A stretch of DNA of 5,603 nt from JABAYQ01 sp018608925. GTDB lineage: Bacteria > Bacteroidota > Bacteroidia > Flavobacteriales > UBA7312. The notes under the pieces were generated by a model. That model was not told the origin of the DNA. It worked only from the letters and a program-made list of their open reading frames with translations, and ran no database searches. Shown here one piece after another: positions 1 through 5,603 of the stretch; the stretch's first letter is position 1, and each line of letters starts with the position of its first letter. The translations under genes were made by a program, and so were the position numbers. Location: NCBI GenBank assembly GCA_037625715.1, contig JASJHQ010000034.1, forward strand, positions 1 through 5,603. Direction: 5' to 3'.

Positions 1-66
1 TTAGTATATCCTGTTTATTGGCTTTTTGTGTATAACAAAGAAGTTAAGCATATGTTTAATTTATAG
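1..66 (+). CDS. C-terminal end of an upstream gene, product unknown (partial)
   Basis: Frame 1 is open from the first base to a TAG at 64-66 and encodes 21 residues, beginning LVYPVYWLFVYNKEVKHMF. An aromatic, hydrophobic stretch followed by a basic tail is what the last helix and cytoplasmic end of a membrane protein often look like. The other two forward frames carry a stop in this stretch: frame 2 starts with TAG and frame 3 stops at 33-35. The next gene begins 28 nt after the stop, close enough for co-transcription. The fragment is too short for family assignment, and an open frame of this length can occur by chance in AT-rich DNA, so the call is tentative. Confidence 0.45.
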   Translation, partial: LVYPVYWLFVYNKEVKHMFNL

Positions 67-94
67 GGCTTAAGGATAAACTCAAAGAGAAAAT

Positions 95-502
95 ATGAAA
101 AAACTAGTACTCTTTAAAGCAAGCAAAATGAAAATCATTATTATTTGTTATCTGTGTTCGATAGTAATGGTATCCTTTATACTTACATTATTTACAGATT
201 ACGGATATGGAAACGAATTCTCATCCATAGCTTTTATGATGTTTATTTTAATGCTTCTTCAATACAGAACTCTAAAGAAATCTTTCTTTCATTTTAACAA
301 AAAAGTTATGGCTTGGAAACTGCCATCAATGAAAGAAACATATTGCATCTATTTAAAAGACCAACCATTAGAAATCAGTAAAGAATGGGACGGTATTAAA
401 TTAAAAAATGGTGAGGATAAAATCGAGATATCATCGGACGGATTGCATCAAAATGATATAAATTATATCTACCAAAGCCTGAAAGAGTATTACTGCAAAT
501 AA
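95..502 (+). CDS. Small two-helix membrane protein of unknown function
   Basis: This 135-residue protein matches no family I recognise. It has a short basic N-terminus (MKKLVLFKASKMK), a hydrophobic helix at about residues 13-34, a short polar loop (TDYGYGNEF), a second hydrophobic helix at about 42-57, then a basic segment (YRTLKKSFFHFNKK) and a mainly polar C-terminal half of about 75 residues ending in EYYCK. The positive charges on both flanks of the helix pair suggest a hairpin in the inner membrane with both ends in the cytoplasm (inference). The start at 95 follows a purine-rich AAAGAGAAAAT stretch. Met12 is a possible alternative start but would remove the basic leader. The probable end of another gene lies 28 nt upstream, so the two may be co-transcribed. 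No catalytic or binding motif is visible. Confidence 0.75.
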   Translation: MKKLVLFKASKMKIIIICYLCSIVMVSFILTLFTDYGYGNEFSSIAFMMFILMLLQYRTLKKSFFHFNKKVMAWKLPSMKETYCIYLKDQPLEISKEWDGIKLKNGEDKIEISSDGLHQNDINYIYQSLKEYYCK

Positions 503-504
503 GA

Positions 505-602
505 CTTTCAATTTTTAGCCATATATTTGCAGAACTTAAAGCCTTTTGATAAGATGCCCTGATGTATCTTATTTATTGGTTAACTAACTAATTAATAAAA
601 AC
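505..602 (+). repeat. Promoter-leader region, copy 1 of a sequence shared with 3330-3437
   Basis: This gap between the membrane protein and the DNRLRE gene resembles the gap before the cyclotransferase-like gene. Shared blocks in the same order are CTTTC-ATTTTT, TATATTT, CTTAAAG followed by CTTTT, TATCT, TTTATTGGTT (572-581 here), TTAATTAA, and TAAAAACATGAAAAA running into the start codon. The blocks are separated by small insertions and substitutions. This is a by-eye alignment. Part of the similarity is expected from AT-rich composition and common promoter elements, but the order and the non-promoter blocks argue for common origin or common regulation. Confidence 0.5.
522..529 (+). promoter_or_regulatory. 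Bacteroidota-type -7 box upstream of the DNRLRE gene
   Basis: TATATTTG matches the Bacteroidota housekeeping -7 consensus TAnnTTTG exactly. It lies 73 nt before the ATG at 603, which would leave a leader of roughly 65 nt. No convincing TTG/TTTG -33 element is present 19-21 nt upstream. A box of this kind is fairly likely by chance in AT-rich DNA, but its position in the gap and the similar box at the matching place in the 3330-3437 region support it. Confidence 0.5.
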
Positions 603-1517
603 ATGAAAAAAATTACTTCAATTATTGCGATAACCTTAATCGCAATTTCTCTAAACGCTCAAACAACCATAGTACTTCAACCAGGAACCCAAGATGGTAA
701 AGATGCTTGGATATGGTCTTACGATCCTTTTGAAAACACAAACTTTGGAGAAAACAATGCTTCTAATTTCGAGCTTAACAACGTTATCCGATCAGAAGTT
801 TGGGTATGGGATAACGTAACCCTAGTTAATGACACTATAAGAGGAATTTTACAATTTGATCTTTCTCAAATCCCTGCAAACTCAATGATAACGGATGCTA
901 AATTATCTTTGTTTCATTTTGCAAATGATGGTTACACCCAACAAGAAGGAGAAAATGAAATGCTAATTCAGAGAGTAAACCAAGATTGGTCCGAAACAGA
1001 AATAACTTGGAACAACAAACCAACAACTACAGAAGTAAATCAGCAAACCGTTGCTAGAAGTAATTCGGATACTCAAAACTATTTAGACATAGATGTAAGT
1101 ACTTTAGTTCAAGACATGGTAGATAGCTCTTCTACTAGCTTCGGTTTTATGCTTAAAATGGAAAACGAGCTTGCTTATAAAGCACTAACATTTGCTTCTA
1201 GCGAACATACAGCATCAAACCTCCATCCAAAATTAGAAATTACTTACAACACAATAGCCGGACTAAATGATTTAGATAAAATAAATGAGATATTCTCTAC
1301 ATACCCTAATCCCACCAAAGAGTTTATCACACTCGAATTTAATAATGATTTTCCTAATGAAATTAATGTACTAGACATCAATGGTAAAATAGTAAAATCA
1401 CAAAAGATTAATTCTAAAAAGACAACTATCAATATTAAGAACTTATCCTCAGGAACATATCTATTAAACGCTATAGTAAATGGCCAAGAAATTTCTAAAA
1501 AATTCATTAAAAAATAA
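603..1517 (+). CDS. Secreted DNRLRE domain-containing protein with T9SS type A sorting domain
   Basis: A 304-residue exported protein. Residues 1-20 are a Sec signal peptide: basic MKK, a hydrophobic core, and a likely cleavage after LNAQ. Residues about 22-216 form one beta-rich domain of the DNRLRE type. Recognisable landmarks are IRGILQFDLSQIP followed by ITDAKLSLF, the segment WSETEITWNNKP (W129 to P140), and the closing strand LHPKLEITY (207-215). Residues about 228-304 are a T9SS C-terminal sorting domain with the YPNP start (234-237), a central VLDINGKIV strand, an LSSGTYLL strand and a basic end (KKFIKK). DNRLRE domains occur in secreted bacterial proteins, often beside enzymes or adhesins, and are thought to bind surfaces or carbohydrates. 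Here the domain stands alone with no catalytic partner, so a binding role is inferred. The protein should reach the cell surface or medium through T9SS. The ATG at 603 is chosen because it places the signal peptide at the N-terminus. Confidence 0.88.
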   Translation: MKKITSIIAITLIAISLNAQTTIVLQPGTQDGKDAWIWSYDPFENTNFGENNASNFELNNVIRSEVWVWDNVTLVNDTIRGILQFDLSQIPANSMITDAKLSLFHFANDGYTQQEGENEMLIQRVNQDWSETEITWNNKPTTTEVNQQTVARSNSDTQNYLDIDVSTLVQDMVDSSSTSFGFMLKMENELAYKALTFASSEHTASNLHPKLEITYNTIAGLNDLDKINEIFSTYPNPTKEFITLEFNNDFPNEINVLDINGKIVKSQKINSKKTTINIKNLSSGTYLLNAIVNGQEISKKFIKK

Positions 1518-1566
1518 GAACCATGATTAAAGGATAGAAGGCACTAAAAGATAATTTCTTTTTGAG

Positions 1567-1574
1567 TAAATTTG
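1567..1574 (+). promoter_or_regulatory. Bacteroidota-type -7 box upstream of the Kelch gene
   Basis: TAAATTTG is an exact match to TAnnTTTG and lies 23 nt before the ATG at 1598, so the transcript would begin within the last 20 nt before that ATG. It is preceded by a T-rich stretch and followed by CTCTTAAC, resembling the CTTAA that follows the -7 boxes at 522 and 3342. No clear -33 TTG is seen at the expected distance. The box overlaps the codons that a longer TTG-initiated reading (from 1562) would use, which argues against that longer start. Confidence 0.5.
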
Positions 1575-1597
1575 TAACTCTTAACTTATATACAAAG

Positions 1598-3307
1598 ATG
1601 TCTAAATTCATTCCAACTTTTATCCTTTCATTAGTTTTACTAATTAGCTCTGTGTTTTCAGAATCTCAAGCCCAGTCATGGACTAGTTTAGACTCTTACA
1701 ATGGAGATAGCCGTCACCACCCTATTACTTTTTCTGACGACAGATATGGTTTTGTAATGGCAGGTAACAATAGTTTTGGCGAGTATTTAGATGATGTTCA
1801 TCGTTACGATTCTCAAACCAACACATGGGAGCAACTAGTAGATTTTCCTGGAGGCCCTAGGGGGTTTTCTTATGCAGTGAGCGATGAACAGTTTGCCTAT
1901 GTAGGTTTTGGCTCTTATGGATCTGAATTTCCAACAGATTGGTGGAGATACGAATTCGCTAACAACGAATGGACCGCTTTAGCTAACTTCCCTTCAGGAG
2001 GAAGAAACCATCCGGCTTTAATACTTGCGGATGACAAAATTTACATGGGACTAGGAAGTAACTCTATGGGTAATTTAGGAGATTGGTGGCAATACGATAT
2101 TACAACAGACAGTTGGACAGAAAAAGCAGAATTTGAAAACGGAAACAGACACCACCCATTTTACTTTGGAATAGACGGTATAGCTTACGTTGGCTTTGGT
2201 CACGGAAATACTATAAACGGAAACATTAACGTTTACAACGACTTTTACAAATACGATGCTAGCAATGATAGCTGGATAACTTTAAACGAATTTTCTGGAG
2301 AAGGAAGAGTAGCGGGAACACAATTTTCTTTAAACGGAAAAGGATATATCTTGAGTGGCGATGGCGACAACCACGGCCCACTAGATTCTGGTGAATTCTG
2401 GGAGTATACTCCAGAAACAGACTCTTGGACATCTTTAGAATCTCACCCAGGTGGAGCAAGATGGGCTCTAGGAAGTTTTGTTATTAATTGTGACGTTTAT
2501 TTAACTTCAGGATTAAACAGAAGTACAAATATGTATTTTAATGATTTAATGAAATACCAAACTGACTTAGTATGTGGTTGTAACGATAGTACTGCTGTTA
2601 ACTACAACCCTGAGGCAGATATTAACGACGGATCTTGCACCTATTGCGAGTCTAATCTATTAACCCTAGTAATTAGCGGAGAAGACGCCCCAGAAGGTTT
2701 AGCTTGGAATATTGTAGCAATAGGAGACGATTACCCTTCTGCAACAGGAGGAGCTCAATCAACCAATATTTGCTTAGAATACAATTGTTATGTATTCGAG
2801 ATGTATGACAATTCTAATGAGGGATGGAACGGAAACAACTATGAGATTATAGATAATCTAGGAAACATTATCGCTAGTGGGACTCATCAAATTGGAGCAA
2901 CCAATGTCGACACTATAGAAATCGGAGAAATGGAATGCTATGTAGAAAGCTATAGATGTAATGGCCTGCAAGCCTGTATTGACCCAATGGATGGAAGTGG
3001 CGAATACTCCAGCTTAAGCGAATGCGAAAGCAATTGCATAATTCCTACTCAAATCGATAATTTCAGCAATGCTTTTACCATATCTCCTAACCCATCTACC
3101 GGATTGATAAATATTCGTTTTGATAATGAGACAAATCAAACTAAGCTATCGGTTATTAATATGTTAGGTAAATTGGTTTACAAACAAGAATCTCTTTTTA
3201 AAGGAACAAACACAATAGATTTAAGCTCTGAGTCAGAAGGAATCTATTTCATTAAAATCTCTTCTAACAATAATACTATTACCAAGAAAATTAGCATCAA
3301 TAGATAG
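1598..3307 (+). CDS. Secreted Kelch-repeat protein with Cys-rich modules and T9SS type A sorting domain
   Basis: Starting at the ATG at 1598, the product has 569 residues. An in-frame TTG at 1562 would add 12 residues ahead of the signal peptide and overlap the -7 box, so it is rejected. Residues 1-26 are a signal peptide (MSKFIPTF, hydrophobic core, ESQAQ). Six Kelch-type repeats follow, each opened by a tryptophan: W28, W77, W125, W173, W226 and W277. Spacing is 48-53 residues, with recurring F-x-GG-R, Y-x-G-x-G and W-x-Y-D/E elements, predicting a six-bladed propeller to about residue 324. Next are a CGCNDSTAVNYNP...DINDGSC module (326-348) of a type common in Bacteroidota exported proteins, a domain with EMYDNSNEGWNG (401-412), and a short Cys-rich segment (C454, C460, C476, C480). 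The tail from about 490, with ISPNP at 495-499, is a T9SS sorting domain ending KKISINR. Kelch propellers usually bind proteins or glycans. No enzymatic residues are apparent, so a surface binding or structural role is inferred. Confidence 0.88.
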   Translation: MSKFIPTFILSLVLLISSVFSESQAQSWTSLDSYNGDSRHHPITFSDDRYGFVMAGNNSFGEYLDDVHRYDSQTNTWEQLVDFPGGPRGFSYAVSDEQFAYVGFGSYGSEFPTDWWRYEFANNEWTALANFPSGGRNHPALILADDKIYMGLGSNSMGNLGDWWQYDITTDSWTEKAEFENGNRHHPFYFGIDGIAYVGFGHGNTINGNINVYNDFYKYDASNDSWITLNEFSGEGRVAGTQFSLNGKGYILSGDGDNHGPLDSGEFWEYTPETDSWTSLESHPGGARWALGSFVINCDVYLTSGLNRSTNMYFNDLMKYQTDLVCGCNDSTAVNYNPEADINDGSCTYCESNLLTLVISGEDAPEGLAWNIVAIGDDYPSATGGAQSTNICLEYNCYVFEMYDNSNEGWNGNNYEIIDNLGNIIASGTHQIGATNVDTIEIGEMECYVESYRCNGLQACIDPMDGSGEYSSLSECESNCIIPTQIDNFSNAFTISPNPSTGLINIRFDNETNQTKLSVINMLGKLVYKQESLFKGTNTIDLSSESEGIYFIKISSNNNTITKKISINR

Positions 3308-3329
3308 GCAGACATTTAACTTCAAAATC

Positions 3330-3437
3330 CTTTCTATTTTTTATATTTACATTCCTTAAAGACTTTTAGCCATGATATCCCCTTTTACATATCTCATGTT
3401 TATTGGTTTTTAATATTAATTAACAAATCTTAAAAAC
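3330..3437 (+). repeat. Promoter-leader region, copy 2 of a sequence shared with 505-602
   Basis: This gap carries the same ordered blocks as the region before the DNRLRE gene: CTTTC-ATTTTT, TATATTT (3342-3348), CTTAAAG then CTTTT, CATATCT, TTTATTGGTT (3399-3408), TTAATTAA, and TTAAAAACATGAAAAA at the start codon. It is about 10 nt longer because of small insertions, mainly between TTAATTAA and the start. Some shared blocks lie downstream of the probable transcription start, so they would be in the mRNA leader. Whether the leader folds or binds a regulator cannot be judged by eye. Confidence 0.5.
3342..3349 (+). promoter_or_regulatory. Probable -7 box upstream of the cyclotransferase-like gene
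   Basis: TATATTTA matches TAnnTTTG except at the last base. It occupies the same place relative to CTTAAAG and CTTTT as the exact match at 522-529, which is the main reason to accept it. It would give a leader of roughly 80 nt. No clear -33 element is seen. Confidence 0.35.
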
Positions 3438-3779
3438 ATGAAAAATTTATTTTCTTACGGAACTCTCCAAATTGAAAGTGTTCAGCTTGATGTTTTTGGA
3501 AGAACGCTATTAGGAAATAAAGATAAATTAGAGAAATACGTCATTTCAAAAATAAAAATTACAGACCCAAAAGTAATCGAATCAAGCGGCACTGACATTC
3601 ATCCAATTCTTATATTCACAGGCAACGAAACAGATATTGTAGAAGGAATATTATTTGAAGTAACCAATGAAGAATTATTAAGTGTAGACGATTATGAAGT
3701 AAACGATTATAAACGTACTGAGGTGACTTTTAAATCTGGAAAAATAGGCTTTGTGTATTTAAAAAATGAAATGAAATAA
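3438..3779 (+). CDS. Gamma-glutamylcyclotransferase/AIG2-like family protein
   Basis: A 113-residue cytoplasmic protein with the marks of the GGCT/AIG2-like fold. The N-terminal strand reads MKNLFSYGTL, with the family's Y-G-T/S-L substrate loop at 7-10, followed by a short helix (SVQLDVFGRTLLG). The middle holds the VEGILFEV strand (68-75), and LLSVDDYEVNDYKR (80-93) carries E87, aligned with the usual catalytic glutamate, and a following Y-x-R. The C-terminal strand is GFVYLKNEMK. Family members split gamma-glutamyl amines or gamma-glutamyl amino acids to release 5-oxoproline, but many small bacterial members have no tested substrate, so the exact reaction is uncertain. Length is typical of the compact bacterial subgroup. 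There is no signal peptide or membrane segment. It has its own leader and lies 130 nt after the Kelch gene. The frame of the sorting-domain remnant opens at its stop codon. Confidence 0.85.
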   Translation: MKNLFSYGTLQIESVQLDVFGRTLLGNKDKLEKYVISKIKITDPKVIESSGTDIHPILIFTGNETDIVEGILFEVTNEELLSVDDYEVNDYKRTEVTFKSGKIGFVYLKNEMK

Positions 3780-3780
3780 T

Positions 3781-4218
3781 CTCCAATCCTTTACGGCTCA
3801 TTATTCATATATTAGATTTGATCCAACAAAGATAGTTCTGTTATCGAAATACTGGGGAGCACTTGAAGGCTTTACAGACCTTTGTGCCTACGAAGAAGAT
3901 CAATACGGATGTGTTGGAATCTCAAGATGCGTGGAATTGCAAATTAAAAGTCCGACAAACATTAATGAAAACACTACAATTGATTTCGAACTTTTTCCAA
4001 ATCCTTTCTCAGACCAAACAGTCTTAGAGTTGAAAAATAATAATAGTGAAAATGTAGAAATAAATATCATTGATCTTAGCGGAAAAGTAGTAAGAACCTA
4101 TAACAAGACCGAAAACAATAGAATTATTATTGAAAGAAATGGATTAGCAAATGAAATATACTACCTATACATTCTTACAGAAAACGGACAAGCCAAAGAT
4201 ATCTTAATCATACAATAA
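3781..4218 (+). pseudogene. Remnant of a T9SS-exported protein: C-terminal sorting domain without a 5' end
   Basis: One frame is open from just after the cyclotransferase-like stop to a TAA at 4216-4218, with no ATG or TTG in it; the only common alternative start is a GTG at 3931. The sequence upstream of that GTG reads like protein: KYWGALEGFTDLCAYEEDQ (from about 3847) and then YGCVGISRC, including three cysteines. A GTG start would cut through this and give a 95-residue product with no signal peptide. From about 3985 the protein is a T9SS type A sorting domain: FELFPNPFS, a VEINIIDLSGKVVR strand, EIYYLYIL, and a hydrophobic end (DILIIQ). A sorting domain without a signal peptide cannot be exported, so this is best read as the 3' end of a larger gene whose front was lost. 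The family of the lost N-terminal part is not recognisable. A minor possibility is an assembly error. Confidence 0.7.
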
Positions 4219-4296
4219 TATTAAATATTTCTTTTTTATAAAGGCATCTATTCATATATCTAAAAGGATTTGTTCTTACATGCGACTTTAAAAGCC

Positions 4297-4304
4297 TATA
4301 TTCG
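4297..4304 (+). promoter_or_regulatory. Possible -7 box upstream of the symporter gene
   Basis: TATATTCG differs from TAnnTTTG at one base and lies 22 nt before the ATG at 4327. A TTTG at 4269-4272 could be a -33 element, but the 24-nt spacer is longer than the usual 19-21. The gap from 4219 to 4326 otherwise holds only AT-rich sequence, including an AT-only palindrome followed by a T run just after the remnant's stop. Confidence 0.25.
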
Positions 4305-4326
4305 AAAGGTTAAAAAAATCTAAAAA

Positions 4327-5603
4327 ATGGCTACTAAAATTTTTGTATTAGCAATATACGTTTGCATCTTATTTTTAATAGGAATAATTGCCTCTCGCAG
4401 AGTAAAAAGCATGAGCGATTATTATTTAGGAGGTAAAAAAATGGGCTTTTGGGCAGTAGCCTTTTCAGCAAGAGCAACAGGAGAATCGGGTTGGCTTTTA
4501 ATCGGTTTAACCGGAATGGGAGCAATAGCCGGATATTCTGCTTATTGGGTAGTACTTGGGGAGTTGCTCGGAGTTTTTATTTCCTGGCAGTTTATGGCTA
4601 GGCTCTTTAAACGAAAATCGGACGAGTATAAAGCAATAACTATTCCTGATTACCTACAAAGTCATTTTAAGTCTTCAACCAATACTCTTCGAATTATTTC
4701 GGCCTCTATACTAGTTGTTTTTGTAGTTATCTACGTGGCATCTCAAATGGATGTAACCGGAATTGCTTTCGAATCGATGCTTAATATTGACTATCGGATA
4801 GGAGCCCTTATTGGTTTTGTTATCGTACTGATTTATATTTTTATTGGTGGGTTTGTTGCCGCTGTTTGGTCCGATATGTTCCAAGGAATTTTAATGTTTT
4901 TCGGATTGGTTTTATTGCCAATTGTAGTATGGTTCTCTATGGATCAAGGGGCTGGAATTACTGCAGGACTTAACGCTATTGACCCTACCCTCACCCAGAT
5001 AATGGGAAGAAGCCCTAACGGATTAATGAACCTATTCACCATACTTGGTTTCTCGATGATTGGTTTAGGATTCTTAGGTTCGCCACAGGTTTATGTTCGT
5101 TTTATGTCCATTAAAAGCGAAATGGAAATTGTTAAAGGAAAATGGGTAGCCCTTCTTTTCACTCTTTTAACAGATGCTGCTGCAGTAACCATTGGTATTT
5201 TAGGAAGAGTTTATTTTACTAGCGAAGGACAAGACCCGGAAGTAGTTTTAGGAAACGGAGGTGAGAATGTTTTAAGCATGATAACTAACGAATTTTTACC
5301 TACTATTCTAGTAGCTATATTTATTGCAATCGTACTCTCTGCCATAATGTCGACTATCGATTCTCTTCTTGTTTTGGCATCAAGTGCCGTGACCAGAGAT
5401 TTTTATCAGAAAATATTTCGCCCAGATCTAAAAGACGAAGACCTTACAAAATTCTCTAGACTAGTAACTGTAGCAATGGCAATAACCGCCCTCGCTATTG
5501 CTGTACTGCTATATTACCTCTATCCTGAAAGACAAGTCTTCTGGATTATGATTTTCGGATGGTCAGGAATCGCAGCAACATTCTGCCCTGTGATTATTCT
5601 ATC
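4327..5603 (+). CDS. Sodium:solute symporter, SSS family, PutP-like (3' end beyond window)
   Basis: The gene starts at the ATG at 4327, after an A-rich leader, and stays open to the window edge: 425 codons of an expected 490-510. The product is a polytopic inner-membrane protein of the SSS family, which couples uptake of a small solute to sodium entry. Family landmarks in order are a first helix (4-23), SMSDYYLGGKKMGFW (28-42), ATGESGWLLIGLTG (50-63), TIPDYL after the third helix, IGGFVAAVWSDMFQ (173-186), GSPQVYVRFMS (251-261) and AIMSTIDS (339-346) followed by SSAVTRDFY. The last matches the PutP segment whose Ala, Ser and Thr (337, 340, 341 in E. coli) form the Na2 sodium site. The helix-2 site differs: where PutP has A-S-D-M-S-G-W, this protein has A-T-G-E-S-G-W. 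PutP residues W244 and Y248 appear to align with I245 and F249. Proline may therefore not be the substrate, so no symbol is assigned. About 75 C-terminal residues are missing from view. Confidence 0.9.
   Translation, partial: MATKIFVLAIYVCILFLIGIIASRRVKSMSDYYLGGKKMGFWAVAFSARATGESGWLLIGLTGMGAIAGYSAYWVVLGELLGVFISWQFMARLFKRKSDEYKAITIPDYLQSHFKSSTNTLRIISASILVVFVVIYVASQMDVTGIAFESMLNIDYRIGALIGFVIVLIYIFIGGFVAAVWSDMFQGILMFFGLVLLPIVVWFSMDQGAGITAGLNAIDPTLTQIMGRSPNGLMNLFTILGFSMIGLGFLGSPQVYVRFMSIKSEMEIVKGKWVALLFTLLTDAAAVTIGILGRVYFTSEGQDPEVVLGNGGENVLSMITNEFLPTILVAIFIAIVLSAIMSTIDSLLVLASSAVTRDFYQKIFRPDLKDEDLTKFSRLVTVAMAITALAIAVLLYYLYPERQVFWIMIFGWSGIAATFCPVIIL

Noticed and set aside
1..30. A third TATC...TTTATTGG match (TTTATTGG at 14-21), like those in the two shared leaders.
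   Set aside because: It lies inside what looks like the coding end of the upstream gene and lacks the other blocks (CTTAAAG, TTAATTAA near a start codon) in the right order, so chance is the simpler explanation.
1244..1507. Reverse-strand open frame of 87 codons.
   Set aside because: It lies wholly inside the T9SS tail of the DNRLRE gene on the other strand, resembles no protein and has no promoter or leader; it is a shadow.
2259..2459. Reverse-strand open frame of 66 codons.
   Set aside because: It lies inside the Kelch repeats, whose reading frame is clear; composition is typical of antisense translation.
3813..3820. TAGATTTG, an exact -7 box match, with TTTA 19 nt upstream.
   Set aside because: It falls in the open frame of the cargo remnant and leads to no plausible start for a complete gene; exact matches to so short a motif are expected by chance here.
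95..4218. The possibility that the cargos, cyclotransferase-like gene and membrane protein form one functional system.
   Set aside because: Most gaps are 80-130 nt and carry their own -7-like boxes, the proteins act in different compartments, and no shared motif links them apart from the T9SS tails.
4217..4240. AT-only palindrome (AATATT-A-AATATT) followed by a T run after the remnant's stop, resembling a terminator.
   Set aside because: The stem has no GC pairs and the loop would be too small unless the stem is shortened to four AT pairs, so it would not be stable as an intrinsic terminator.
4334..4525. Reverse-strand open frame of 63 codons rich in leucine and arginine.
   Set aside because: It is antisense to the start of the symporter gene, whose frame runs unbroken to the window end with clear family motifs.

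Overview
The window looks like a piece of a Bacteroidota genome, most likely Flavobacteriia (order level is inference). The evidence is visibly AT-rich DNA, AT-rich leaders with no clear Shine-Dalgarno sequences, promoter elements of the Bacteroidota type (-7 box TAnnTTTG), and two intact plus one decayed protein ending in type A C-terminal sorting domains of the type IX secretion system (T9SS). All recognised genes are on the + strand, and no RNA gene, CRISPR array, insertion sequence or tRNA was seen.

Layout. Positions 1-66 are probably the last 21 codons of an upstream gene, followed 28 nt later by a small two-helix membrane protein of unknown function (95-502). Next are two exported proteins: a DNRLRE-domain protein (603-1517) and a six-bladed Kelch protein with cysteine-rich modules (1598-3307). 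Both have an N-terminal signal peptide and a T9SS sorting tail. A small gamma-glutamylcyclotransferase/AIG2-like cytoplasmic protein follows (3438-3779). Directly behind it, in an open frame without a usable start, is the C-terminal remnant of a third T9SS cargo (about 3781-4218). The window ends inside a PutP-like sodium:solute symporter (4327 to beyond 5603).

How the genes relate. The two intact cargos would cross the inner membrane by Sec and the outer membrane by T9SS, ending on the surface or outside the cell. No T9SS machinery is present here, so the secretion partner is elsewhere in the genome. The cyclotransferase-like protein and the symporter have no evident functional link to the cargos. 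Gaps between genes of about 80-130 nt, most holding a -7-like box, suggest separate transcription units rather than one operon.

Most noteworthy points: the upstream regions of the DNRLRE gene and the cyclotransferase-like gene resemble each other over about 100 nt, from promoter through leader to start codon; the orphan sorting tail lies directly behind the second of these genes; and the symporter differs from PutP at positions tied to sodium and proline binding. I see no convincing undescribed multi-gene system. The window reads as ordinary flavobacterial sequence with some gene decay.
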